Shown here piece after piece: positions 14,697 to 22,541 of a stretch of 28,883 bases of DNA (position 1 is the first letter of the stretch; each line of letters opens with the position of its first letter). The position numbers were made by a program, and so were the translations under genes. The notes under the pieces were generated by a model. It was given only the letters and a program-made list of their open reading frames with translations. It ran no database searches and had not been told where the DNA came from. Origin of the DNA: a virus; IMG/VR virus record IMGVR_UViG_3300032053_007684, positions 1-28,883 of that record. One strand, 5' to 3'.

Positions 14697-15866
14697 TCAT
14701 TCCTCGACCTTCACCATCTCTTCACAAAGTGCTCGTGTTGTAGCAATCATATGAATCAAGTCCTCGGTGTCAAGCCACCAACCACAAGGTAATGAAAATT
14801 GTCTCGATGAAAAGTCATCAACGCTTGGGAGGTCTTTATAGAAATCTTCGAAGCAGGTATAGTGATGATTTGGAACGTGTACGAGGCCCGCTTTTATGCC
14901 AGCATCGTTCAATGAAGCGACAAGTTTGTCACGATTGACCCTCTTGTCTTTGATGAGTACAGTGTAGACCCAATGCGCAGACTTTGCGCCAGCGTAAGAT
15001 AGTAGCGGCTGGATGAATTCATCATTTGCGAATGCAACGTTCAGGACTTCTGCACTTCTTCTGTGTCCTGAAAGAATCTTGTTCATGTGCGGGAGTTGAG
15101 CTAAGCCGATTGCAGCTGATACGTTGTTCATGTTGAATTTGTATCCTGCTTCAATGATGTCAAAGTCCCAATGTTGACCCTTCCAGTTTCCTTGAGCGTC
15201 CTTTGCGTGTTCTCTATTGATTCCGAACCACTTGAGTTGTTTTGCACGTTCAAAATCTTCTTTGTCTTTGCACACCAAGATTCCGCCGTCTCCCGTAGTG
15301 ACATGTTTGATCGCTTGCAGGCTGTAACACGTGTAGTCTGCAAATTCTGAGACCTGCTTATCATCAAACGTTGCACCCATTGCATGGGCTGCATCTTGAA
15401 TTAGCTTAACACCAGCTTTTTCACATATGCTTTTCAATCGTGGAAGGTCACAAGGATTTCCTGCCCAATCAACTGCCATCACTGCTTTGTACTTGTGATG
15501 TTTTGGATGTGCAGACAAAAGCTCTTCAACTTTATCAGGATCAATGCAGCCTGTTCTAGAATCAATGTCAGCCCAGTGTGGGTATGCGCCTGCTGTCATG
15601 ATCGGCGTATTGGTCGCAACGCATGTCATAGCCGTGCTAATGACCCAGTCACCTGGTTTGACACCTGACAATTTGAGTGCAAGGGTGAGTGCAGATGTGC
15701 AACTGTTTGTCAAACACGTGTTCTCTCCGAACAGCTTCTGAAACTCAGCTGTCAACTGTGTGACCTGTTCACCTTCATTGATGAATCCACTCTCAAAGAC
15801 TTTTCGCATCTCTGCTAGGGCTTCTTCGACTGGAATGTGAACTTTGAAAAGTGGTTGTGTCTTCAT
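14697..15866 (-). CDS. DegT/DnrJ/EryC1-type sugar aminotransferase
   Basis: 389 aa, the usual length of the family. SCTSALTLALKLSGVKPGD begins the cofactor domain, IQDAAHAMGA carries Asp158 and His161, and YSLQAIKHVTTGDGG carries the PLP-binding Lys187. Members transfer an amino group from glutamate or glutamine to a nucleotide 4-keto (or 3-keto) 6-deoxy sugar. The adjacent 4,6-dehydratase gene (1-bp overlap, TGATG) would make the keto substrate, and the formyltransferase gene downstream would act on the amine. This gives a coherent three-gene pathway. Position specificity (C4 or C3) cannot be told from sequence. Confidence 0.93.
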   Translation of the reverse strand: MKTQPLFKVHIPVEEALAEMRKVFESGFINEGEQVTQLTAEFQKLFGENTCLTNSCTSALTLALKLSGVKPGDWVISTAMTCVATNTPIMTAGAYPHWADIDSRTGCIDPDKVEELLSAHPKHHKYKAVMAVDWAGNPCDLPRLKSICEKAGVKLIQDAAHAMGATFDDKQVSEFADYTCYSLQAIKHVTTGDGGILVCKDKEDFERAKQLKWFGINREHAKDAQGNWKGQHWDFDIIEAGYKFNMNNVSAAIGLAQLPHMNKILSGHRRSAEVLNVAFANDEFIQPLLSYAGAKSAHWVYTVLIKDKRVNRDKLVASLNDAGIKAGLVHVPNHHYTCFEDFYKDLPSVDDFSSRQFSLPCGWWLDTEDLIHMIATTRALCEEMVKVEE

Positions 15867-16915
15867 CAGTCTTTCCTGTTTGTTGCAATCTCTTCGACAG
15901 ATGCACCCATAAATTGTTCGAGAGGCTTGTCAAGGATGCCTAATTCACTGAGATATCGTTCCAGTGCAACACGATCCATGACAATATCTGAACTTGAATA
16001 CGTGAAACGTGCACCTGAACCCGCATTGAATGCAGGGCCAATTACGTAATTGAAACCAATGGGAGGGGTGAGCTGATGTGTTCGAACTGATTCTGATTCG
16101 TTGATTAGATCTTCATGTTTCTTCTCACCAGGTCTCAATCCAATTATTTTAATGGGCTTGTTATATCTCTTTGAAAAGATGTCTGCAAGGTCACCAATCT
16201 TCATTGCTGGCAAACATGGGATCCATGTTTCTCCTGAACTTCCGTGTTCAAGTGCTTTTTGGATTAACGTAACGCTGTCATCTAGCGTCATGATATATCG
16301 TGTCATCTCTGGATCTGTGATAGTCAGAAATTCGTTTTTCTCTCCTTGGTGTTTGAGAAGTGGAATTATGCTGCCGCGCGATTCGAGCACATTTCCATAA
16401 CGCACACATAGATAACGTATCGTTGTTACATTTCTGGATTGACTCGTGATGATTCGTTCAGAGATCGCTTTGCACATGCCATAGACGTTTACGGGAGCAC
16501 ATGCCTTGTCTGTCGACACAAACAATATGCTCTTGAGTGTGCATTCGTGTTGAGTATCATATACGTCATTTATTGCATCAAGAACGTTTTGCGTTCCAGA
16601 CAAATTTGTTGATATGCTCTCTGATGGACTAAGTTCACATGTATCGACTTGTTTGAGTGCAGCTGCAACAAGGATGATCGTGGGTCCCAGTTGCCTCATT
16701 GCATTCTTCAGCCTCTCTGTGTCTCTGATATCTCCAACAAAGAAATTCAATTGATGAAATTGTGGGTGATTTGCGAGTTCATTCTTGATTGTGAAATGTT
16801 TTGCCTCATCACGCGAATAGACAATGACTTCATCTGTTGGAAGCAGGCGCTCAATAAGCTTCTTGCCAAGCGAACCGGTACCTCCAATGATCAGGTATCG
16901 TTCTCGTTTTTTCAT
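15866..16915 (-). CDS. UDP-GlcNAc 4,6-dehydratase-like SDR (PseB/CapE/WbjB group)
   Basis: 349 aa. Rossmann loop GGTGSLG (residues 11-17), VSTDKACAPVNVYGMCKA with the catalytic Thr-Asp-Lys and Tyr145/Lys149 pair, CVRYGNVLESRGSIIPLL, DPEMTRYIMT and LRPGEKKHEDL are all hallmarks of the FlaA1/PseB/CapE nucleotide-sugar dehydratases. They remove water from UDP-GlcNAc to give a 4-keto-6-deoxy sugar, with or without inversion at C5. The product is the likely common substrate for the aminotransferase downstream and the RmlD-like reductase upstream. The gene is coupled on both sides (ATGA above, TGATG below). Confidence 0.93.
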   Translation of the reverse strand: MKKRERYLIIGGTGSLGKKLIERLLPTDEVIVYSRDEAKHFTIKNELANHPQFHQLNFFVGDIRDTERLKNAMRQLGPTIILVAAALKQVDTCELSPSESISTNLSGTQNVLDAINDVYDTQHECTLKSILFVSTDKACAPVNVYGMCKAISERIITSQSRNVTTIRYLCVRYGNVLESRGSIIPLLKHQGEKNEFLTITDPEMTRYIMTLDDSVTLIQKALEHGSSGETWIPCLPAMKIGDLADIFSKRYNKPIKIIGLRPGEKKHEDLINESESVRTHQLTPPIGFNYVIGPAFNAGSGARFTYSSSDIVMDRVALERYLSELGILDKPLEQFMGASVEEIATNRKD

Positions 16916-17739
16916 AGTGCTTTCAACATTTCATGAAATGGAGGAATCTTCAATTTTGCATTGAAATCGTGTACAGTTGATAATGTTCTGTCGACCATGA
17001 CTGGTGCATTGAAAATTTCAACATCAAGATTCAAGTCAAATTTTGTATTGAATGCGTTTAGCATCATGAATTTGCTAAGAGGAGTGGGATTGAAAATGTG
17101 CCATGTGCCAATCTCGTAAAGGTCATTTGAAATGATCCTATCGCATGCCTCTGCAAATGCCTTTGTCGTAAGACCGTTCCAAAAATGATTCGCATAACCG
17201 GAGACTTTTTGATTTTTATGACGTTTTGCCCACTCAAGTAAGCTGTAACCACCGTGCAATTCATCACCAATGAATGATGTTCTCAAAGTCAAACAATCAT
17301 CAGGTTCACCTAACAACTTAGTGTAACCATAATCATCTGCTGGATCTGGCGTGTCGAGCTCTGAATAATTTCCCTTTTTGCCGCTGTAAACACAGTCAGT
17401 TGTCACGTGAATCAATCGCATTCCATGTGTATTGCAGTACTCTGCGAGCTTCAATGGGAACAGTGAATTGATCTTGATCAATTGTTCGCGAGACCAAGTC
17501 CTCTGTTTGATTGCTCCGACGCAATTGATGACGTAATCGAACCCGGTTTCAAGGTGACTTTGATCTTCTAGAAACTGTTCAGCATTGAACTTGAAGTGAC
17601 AGTATTGCGAATAGTTGTGTCTGTCATCACGTAGTGACAGGCTTGGTTCAAATCTGTCGGCATTTTTAACGAGGTGTTGACCGACTGCATATCCTAACAT
17701 GCCGGTGCTTCCTAAAACGGCGACTCTATATGCTTTCAA
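16912..17739 (-). CDS. RmlD-like nucleotide-sugar reductase (SDR)
   Basis: 275 aa from a TTG start at 17739, preceded by an AAAGGA site; no ATG fits the alignment of the first strand. AVLGSTGMLG is the NAD(P) loop, VTTDCVYSG the active-site strand, and DYGYTKLLGE holds the Tyr137/Lys141 pair. The family reduces 4-keto-6-deoxy sugars, as RmlD does in dTDP-rhamnose synthesis and WbjC/WbvR-type proteins do in UDP-FucNAc and UDP-QuiNAc synthesis. Next to a UDP-GlcNAc dehydratase it could open a second branch, giving a 6-deoxy HexNAc. The first 14 bp lie inside the upstream glycosyltransferase gene. Confidence 0.88.
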   Translation of the reverse strand: MKAYRVAVLGSTGMLGYAVGQHLVKNADRFEPSLSLRDDRHNYSQYCHFKFNAEQFLEDQSHLETGFDYVINCVGAIKQRTWSREQLIKINSLFPLKLAEYCNTHGMRLIHVTTDCVYSGKKGNYSELDTPDPADDYGYTKLLGEPDDCLTLRTSFIGDELHGGYSLLEWAKRHKNQKVSGYANHFWNGLTTKAFAEACDRIISNDLYEIGTWHIFNPTPLSKFMMLNAFNTKFDLNLDVEIFNAPVMVDRTLSTVHDFNAKLKIPPFHEMLKAL

Positions 17740-18628
17740 CTGTCATCCTTTCAGGCGCAACGATTGTTGAGATTCGTGTTTCTTGGTAACCAAGTGATTC
17801 AACTTGTGGAGTTGCGATGTAACTTCCTGCTACGGACCCATTGAACCAGCTCAATTTTGCGTGAAACAGCCCGCCATCAAGCACACCGAACACTGGGTAC
17901 TTTTCATAGTATCTCAATTGATAATCGAGTTCACTGAACCTCGTTCCATTTACAGAAAGCTTTTGAAGGTCAGCAAACACATCATAAAATGCAGTCATGC
18001 GATTCACACTATGCAATTGTGAAAGGAATTGTGTGCGATAAAAATCAGGCACGTCAGTTGGTTCGAGTGTGATTCGTTGTTTTGTCACAGGATTCATCTG
18101 ATGGACCCATGCGTACATTTTTGATCCATCGACTGGTCGACCCTTATCATACAAGTGTGCCTGTGAAACGATGAACTCTTGACCACGAACACCGCCGACG
18201 TCTTGGTGATGATCCAAAAAATCTGAAATATCTTGAAGCTTTTCAAGAGCAAAGTGTGTGTGATCAGATTCAATCACATAGACGTACTGATAGTTTCGAA
18301 TCCAATCTGCACTGTTTAGGACCCAATTGATTGCTGACCAAAAACCTTCATTTTTCTGACTGCGAAAAATGATTGCTGACCAAAAACCTTCATTTTTCTG
18401 ACTGAGAGGTTCTTTTCTCATGATGCGTGGCTTTTGAAAGTTCGATTTCAAAAGCTCAATCGTACCAGGAAACGTTGAACCATTGTCAAATACGATCAGG
18501 TCATCTTCAATTGAGAAGTGTTTGCTCGCCTGTTCATCTTTGATGTTTGCGATAACGGTCTTCAAGATGTCATAACGTGTCTTCTCGACACAGCACGTGA
18601 CGAGCAAATATAGCGTTCTGTGTGTCAT
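17726..18628 (-). CDS. GT-A glycosyltransferase with an internal duplication
   Basis: 300 aa. IVFDNGSTF is the GT2-like nucleotide-binding turn and YVYVIESDHTHF sits where the D-x-D motif would be. The SQKNEGFWSAI segment, corresponding to the N-x-G loop that precedes the DxD, occurs twice, separated by three residues (IFR), because of a 35-bp DNA repeat that adds 14 residues in frame. The insert falls in a conserved donor-binding region and could change or abolish activity. The gene ends in TAG, one of three amber stops in the window. Confidence 0.75.
   Translation of the reverse strand: MTHRTLYLLVTCCVEKTRYDILKTVIANIKDEQASKHFSIEDDLIVFDNGSTFPGTIELLKSNFQKPRIMRKEPLSQKNEGFWSAIIFRSQKNEGFWSAINWVLNSADWIRNYQYVYVIESDHTHFALEKLQDISDFLDHHQDVGGVRGQEFIVSQAHLYDKGRPVDGSKMYAWVHQMNPVTKQRITLEPTDVPDFYRTQFLSQLHSVNRMTAFYDVFADLQKLSVNGTRFSELDYQLRYYEKYPVFGVLDGGLFHAKLSWFNGSVAGSYIATPQVESLGYQETRISTIVAPERMTVESI
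18328..18404. repeat. 35-bp perfect direct repeat, period 42 bp, inside a glycosyltransferase gene
   Basis: The two copies, 18328-18362 and 18370-18404, are identical and separated by seven unrelated bases (CGAAAAA). The period is a multiple of three, so the frame is kept and the protein gains 14 residues. Identity without silent changes indicates a recent event, or an assembly artefact. It is not a CRISPR unit: two copies only, a seven-base gap, within a coding region. Confidence 0.97.
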
Positions 18629-18629
18629 C

Positions 18630-19544
18630 TTACAACGACTGTATCAAATCACGGTACCCTTTGTATCCGTCGGGCAATTTCCATGTTTCAACATTAGGAA
18701 TTGCGGGTGTTGCATCAATGATGAGATCATCTGCAATTGCTGTAAATGGCAAAACTTGTTCAGCAATTCCGACAGGACGAGAAATCACGGGCACATTTAG
18801 CAATCCACATTCAATAAGTGATTGAGGACCGCCTTCTTGACGGGCTGTCACTGGAATGAGATCAAGTGTTTGATAAAGTTCATTGATGACTTCTTGTGAT
18901 GGACGTTCAAAGTATGTGTGCGGAATGTTCATTTGTTCAAGACGACTTAACACATATTGTCGACGCCATCCTGCTAAAACAACATGTAAATCATCTCTTA
19001 TCTCATAGAGTTGTTCGACAAAATTACAAAATAAATCGGGACCTTTTTCAAGTTTGGGTAAGAAAATTCCATGTGGAATTCCGGCCCCTTCTGTGTCACG
19101 TTGAAACGAACCAATCAAAAATGTATTGGGAGGTAATCCATGTTTTTTGCGCAATTCTTGTTTGGTTCCCGTAGGATGCCAAATTTTTTGATTCGCCCAA
19201 TAGTGGATGAGGTGAATTGGTTTAGTTGTGATCTTCTTGACGAAATCATACGTTCGTTCATTATACACGTGATAGACGGTCGTGATCGTGTCTCTTACAT
19301 CAAATTCAAATCGTTCTTGAGCACCGAACTTTTCTGGAACAATGTGATGAACTGATGTGATGACTGGAACCTTCTTCAAGAGGTTCTGTGAAACATGTTG
19401 CCAACGCCAGTCAGACAACAACCAAATGACATTTGCTTCCTGGGGCGTTGACACAGTGATGTCAGCATTGTCTTCCGACCATTCCTTAACGAAGCGATCA
19501 CAAATCCACTGTTCGTCAGCTGGTAATACATAGACCTTGTTCAT
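18630..19544 (-). CDS. GT4-like glycosyltransferase
   Basis: 304 aa. The C-terminal half has LIGSFQRDTEGAG (phosphate loop), LHVVLAGWRR and QEGGPQSLIECGLLNVPVIS, the E-x7-E donor motif, followed by VGIAEQVL. The N-terminal half is short (about 130 residues), with VIWLLSDWRWQHVS in the acceptor domain. It starts as ATGA on the stop of the next glycosyltransferase and ends two codons before the duplicated one. Sugar specificity is unknown. The compact size is typical of phage and capsule-type GT4 proteins. Confidence 0.85.
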   Translation of the reverse strand: MNKVYVLPADEQWICDRFVKEWSEDNADITVSTPQEANVIWLLSDWRWQHVSQNLLKKVPVITSVHHIVPEKFGAQERFEFDVRDTITTVYHVYNERTYDFVKKITTKPIHLIHYWANQKIWHPTGTKQELRKKHGLPPNTFLIGSFQRDTEGAGIPHGIFLPKLEKGPDLFCNFVEQLYEIRDDLHVVLAGWRRQYVLSRLEQMNIPHTYFERPSQEVINELYQTLDLIPVTARQEGGPQSLIECGLLNVPVISRPVGIAEQVLPFTAIADDLIIDATPAIPNVETWKLPDGYKGYRDLIQSL

Positions 19545-20503
19545 TTATACCCGTATTGTTCTCGTAACTCTTTGTGTACGACGCTGTCAAACAATTCGAT
19601 GTATGAACGCACGACATTTTCAATGTCGATGTCAGCACATGGTGTCAAAGAAGCCTTGTTTGGTAAGGCGACTAATTGTGTGACATCAATGTCGGGTGGA
19701 TTGTCGTAATCAGCGAGCTCATAATTGTACGTTGCATTTTCTTTCAGTGTGATGCCAAAACCTTCGACGAGTTCTTTTGTCCCACCCGAGTCGCTACATA
19801 TGATGGGCGTTTCCTGACTAAGCGCTTCGATCACGACGTTTGGACAGTGATCCAACCATGCAAGGTGAATCATCCAATCTGCCATGGCATACACTTGTAG
19901 GTACACTTCTTCTGGTACTGCACCTGTGTAGAATATTCTTGAGTCAGCGACTCGAACGTCTGGGTTGGCACCCATCACTATCAAACAACTGTTTGGATAT
20001 GTGAATTGAAGGTGTTTAAACATCAAAATGTTGTCTTTTAGGCGTTTTTGAGGGTGCCAATTTGAAGAACAAACAAAGATTTTGTCGAACTTCTTTCTCA
20101 TCTCCATGAGTTCTGGGCTCGAGAATTGTGTGACCTTCTTCGTAAGGTCAAATCCATTGTGGATGACGCGACCTGAATGTGGCACATCCCACCAATTCAC
20201 TGTCATATTGCGATCGAATTCAGACTGCCAGACAACGGCATCAGCTGTCTTGTACAGTTCGTGGATTCCACGATTCTTCGTGGCATACTCTTCAGGGTGA
20301 AACCATATGCCATCTAGGCGCTGGATTACTTTTTCTGCAAGGGGTTGTCCCGTTTTTTCGATAAAGACGAGTGAGACATCAGCTCCGGGGGCTGACAGTT
20401 CGATTTCGTGGCCGGCTTGGTATAGACCTCTTGCTAGTCGATTTGCAAAAGCATTTGGGCCAGAATGGCTATTCCATACGATACCATCGAAATGTACTTT
20501 CAC
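19541..20503 (-). CDS. GT4-like glycosyltransferase
   Basis: 320 aa. FDGIVWNSHSGPNAFANRLA opens the acceptor domain, FVCSSNWHPQKRLKD is the Arg/Lys phosphate loop and HCPNVVIEALSQETPIICSDSGG is the E-x7-E region (the first acidic residue is replaced by Asp in LDHCPN). RIFYTGAVP precedes it as in family members. It is coupled to both neighbours by ATGA overlaps. It probably belongs with the other glycosyltransferases to one glycan assembly set, but order of action cannot be inferred. Confidence 0.87.
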   Translation of the reverse strand: MKVHFDGIVWNSHSGPNAFANRLARGLYQAGHEIELSAPGADVSLVFIEKTGQPLAEKVIQRLDGIWFHPEEYATKNRGIHELYKTADAVVWQSEFDRNMTVNWWDVPHSGRVIHNGFDLTKKVTQFSSPELMEMRKKFDKIFVCSSNWHPQKRLKDNILMFKHLQFTYPNSCLIVMGANPDVRVADSRIFYTGAVPEEVYLQVYAMADWMIHLAWLDHCPNVVIEALSQETPIICSDSGGTKELVEGFGITLKENATYNYELADYDNPPDIDVTQLVALPNKASLTPCADIDIENVVRSYIELFDSVVHKELREQYGYK

Positions 20504-20871
20504 GCTCGCCTCTTGATCTCCAGAAGAAGTGGCATTGCAAAATCAGTGCCACTTAGTAGTACGGCTAATAGCGCGATCTCTTTTGTTTCAATTCCATCGA
20601 GCTTTGCACGTTGGGTGAAAATGTTTGGATCGAGCTCCTGTGTGTTATTTATCAGGACGCCGTCATAATATTGCTGGGCGAGGTAATTCATTGACTCATT
20701 TGTGAGTTCAACGTTTGATTGTTCGAAGAGGTCAACGAGGCTGTCAAAGATCTCTTGATAGATCTTGACACATGTGTATACGTTGATTGATTCGGCTTGG
20801 TATTTTTGAAGGCGAGCGCCCAAAAGTCTACTCACTGCATCGTGAAATGTCTTAGCGGGCTCGGCGCTCAT
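20500..20871 (-). CDS. Small unknown protein, member of a tandem pair
   Basis: 123 aa, mostly helical, with no membrane segment. Its C-terminal half (ELTNESMNYLAQQYYDG, later LAVLLSGTDF and LLLEIKRR) aligns loosely by eye with the next gene (HLDSISIEWLTTTYFKS, ILSTLFRNTD, LLEELNRR). The two are probably old tandem duplicates. It overlaps both neighbours by 4 bp (ATGA). I recognise no family; a small structural or accessory protein is possible. Confidence 0.6.
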   Translation of the reverse strand: MSAEPAKTFHDAVSRLLGARLQKYQAESINVYTCVKIYQEIFDSLVDLFEQSNVELTNESMNYLAQQYYDGVLINNTQELDPNIFTQRAKLDGIETKEIALLAVLLSGTDFAMPLLLEIKRRA

Positions 20872-21260
20872 GACATGTTCTTTCGACGATTTAGTTCTTC
20901 GAGTAGTTTGTCGCCGATGTCAGTGTTTCGAAACAGCGTAGAAAGTATCCGAACATCAATGAATGGTAAATCAGCTGGCTCAACATCATTTGAGACGATC
21001 TGATCACCCATGAGTGCTTGACCTGCTTGACCTGCATCAATGAATGCTGATTTGAAGTATGTTGTTGTCAACCATTCAATAGAGATTGAATCGAGATGTG
21101 TCGTGCTCTTTGCAAATGTGTTTGTGAGAAGCGTCTTGATCTCATGTTTGATGTCATGGTACGTTTGATTGCTGACAGGCTGACCAACAAACTTTTGCTT
21201 CAAAATGTCATTGAGGGTGCGGGTGAGCATGTCAGCGAACATGCCCGGGTGATTACTCAT
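20868..21260 (-). CDS. Small unknown protein, second member of the tandem pair
   Basis: 130 aa, helical, with a short repeated AGQAGQ (encoded by a 9-bp tandem) in its middle. It resembles the 123-aa product of the downstream gene in overall order: an early F-x-D helix, a YW-type strand region, a TD and a final ELNRR. Its ATG overlaps the TGA of a 40-codon open remnant (21257-21379) as ATGA, which suggests that it once followed a longer gene directly. Function unknown. Confidence 0.6.
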   Translation of the reverse strand: MSNHPGMFADMLTRTLNDILKQKFVGQPVSNQTYHDIKHEIKTLLTNTFAKSTTHLDSISIEWLTTTYFKSAFIDAGQAGQALMGDQIVSNDVEPADLPFIDVRILSTLFRNTDIGDKLLEELNRRKNMS

Positions 21261-21379
21261 TTAGTGTTCTCCATGAAGTCAACATATTCCTTGACACAAG
21301 GTAACCAATCTCGGGTCGGTTGACAACTTAAAGATGTTTCCACGAATGTCTTAAACGAATTTTTCAATTGTTCGTTTGC
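21257..21379 (-). pseudogene. Orphan C-terminal tail of a displaced gene, probably a glycosyltransferase
   Basis: A 40-codon frame without a suitable start runs from just after a TAA (21380-21382) to a TGA that overlaps the next ATG as ATGA. It reads like real protein (LKNSFKTFVETSLSCQ, then WLPCVKEYVDFMENTK) and ends like a glycosyltransferase C-terminal helix. It is in the same frame as the glycosyltransferase at 21554-22486, with the GIY-YIG gene between them. I infer that it is the original end of that gene, cut off by the insertion. Confidence 0.5.
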
Positions 21380-21620
21380 TTACGTTGAACTCAAATGTTG
21401 CCTCAATCACAAGAATGAAACTACTTTCACCATACAAACGAATTGCATCATGTAGATGATATCGATGTTCTTGTTTCGCTTGACGCTTATGTGCCATCCA
21501 TCGTGATTTAGCGTTGCCTTTTCCAACATACGACTTTCCGGTGATTGTACAAGTTAGACGATAGACTTCCCACACACGCTTTCGATGTATGTTATGTAGT
21601 TTTGTATTGTTTGATTCCAT
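21351..21620 (-). CDS. Short GIY-YIG endonuclease-like protein inserted at a gene end
   Basis: 89 aa. WEVYRLTCTITGKSYVGKG is the GIY-YIG core, followed by SRWMAHKRQAK (Arg and His) and HLHDAIRLYGESSFILVIEAT, the usual second half of the domain. There is no C-terminal DNA-binding part and the frame stops abruptly (RTIEKFV), so it is a minimal or truncated endonuclease. The first 66 bp are shared, in another frame, with the end of the upstream glycosyltransferase, and an orphan tail lies beyond. It could be a degraded homing endonuclease or an active stand-alone GIY-YIG protein. Confidence 0.75.
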   Translation of the reverse strand: MESNNTKLHNIHRKRVWEVYRLTCTITGKSYVGKGNAKSRWMAHKRQAKQEHRYHLHDAIRLYGESSFILVIEATFEFNVSKRTIEKFV

Positions 21621-22486
21621 GTTAAAAATTTCGTTAAATTCGAACTAAATTTTTTCTTTAAAAGAAGATGTTCAAGCTCATCAAATGTTGAAAATACGTG
21701 ATCATCCCCCGCAAATTCAACTGCGCCACCGCCATCTTTATGAACATAAGTTGGTAATCCACACGTGATTGGTTCAATCACACTATTTGGACCAGGATCA
21801 AATCGACTAGCATTTATGCATACATCGTATTTACCAATTTCGTTTGCCAACAATCGTCCGCTAAGAGGTCTTACATATGAACTATTTTTAAATTGTGCCT
21901 TCGTACGACCAATGAATGTGAATGTGAATTCATTAGTATATTTCCCAATGAATTCATCAAGCCACTCAGCATAATCTTGTCCTTTCATATAATTGTCTGA
22001 CCAGTGTGACATTAGCAAATTTATTTTGCCATTGTTCAATTTGGGTTGTTGTTTGAAGAGTTCATGGTCGACGCCGTTCACAATGACAGTGTTGTTTTCA
22101 CACTTCCAACCCTTTTCGAGGAAATAATCGCGTTGCCAATTTGAAACAAAGATCGCTCCGTCCATGTATCCAGATAGTGTGATCAACATTGGATCAACTG
22201 TCGATGTGCCCTTTCGTGCGTCGTTTTCATTGACGCGGAGGAACAATTTGACGACTCGTTTTCCCTCCATCATGTTTTTGTACATGATTGCCTGTTCGGC
22301 AGAAATTCCATAGCCATCATTGTCGATGCCCGCAAGCAACATGACGTCGGGCGCGACCATTGCGTTATCGGCGGCGATCAGTTCGTGTGGAGACATCTCG
22401 GGCACATGCTTATACATGGCTTTTACGAACATGTTCCCGCCTCCCCACGCTGCATTGACAGGTTTGCGATTGATGTAGATCTTCAT
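21554..22486 (-). CDS. GT4-like glycosyltransferase with an altered C-terminus
   Basis: 310 aa. NAAWGGGNMFVKAMY starts the acceptor domain; NLLMSHWSDNYMKG and FTFIGRTKAQ form the donor loop; FDPGPNSVIEPITCGLPTYV is the donor motif (Asp-x7-Glu form), followed by KDGGGAVEF. The last 22 residues overlap the GIY-YIG gene in another frame. The final third of the gene looks more AT-rich than the rest, consistent with replacement by incoming DNA. The ATG at 22486 opens the long minus-strand operon and has no ribosome site. Confidence 0.85.
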   Translation of the reverse strand: MKIYINRKPVNAAWGGGNMFVKAMYKHVPEMSPHELIAADNAMVAPDVMLLAGIDNDGYGISAEQAIMYKNMMEGKRVVKLFLRVNENDARKGTSTVDPMLITLSGYMDGAIFVSNWQRDYFLEKGWKCENNTVIVNGVDHELFKQQPKLNNGKINLLMSHWSDNYMKGQDYAEWLDEFIGKYTNEFTFTFIGRTKAQFKNSSYVRPLSGRLLANEIGKYDVCINASRFDPGPNSVIEPITCGLPTYVHKDGGGAVEFAGDDHVFSTFDELEHLLLKKKFSSNLTKFLTWNQTIQNYITYIESVCGKSIV

Positions 22487-22492
22487 GTTGTA

Positions 22493-22521
22493 ATTCTACA
22501 CTTTCTTGTATCGATGGTCAA
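22493..22521 (-). promoter_or_regulatory. Sigma70-like promoter for the long minus-strand carbohydrate operon
   Basis: On the minus strand, TTGACC (22516-22521) and TAGAAT (22493-22498) are 17 bp apart, the best -35/-10 match I found in the window. The -10 box ends six bases before the ATG at 22486, so transcription would begin at or next to the start codon and the mRNA would be nearly leaderless. No ribosome site competes with this reading. Promoter activity is inferred from sequence alone. Confidence 0.5.
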
Positions 22522-22541
22522 TTTCAGGCTCGGAGGTAAAC

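Noticed and set aside
18328-18404. Two-repeat CRISPR array
   Set aside because: Only two 35-bp copies with a 7-bp gap, in frame within a glycosyltransferase gene.
1576-18628. Use of TAG as a sense codon in this window
   Set aside because: Three genes end in TAG, and reading on gives 10 to about 60 residues of unlikely protein running antisense or out of frame with neighbouring genes. No gene here is interrupted by an in-frame TAG, so recoding is not shown in this window despite the suppressor tRNA.
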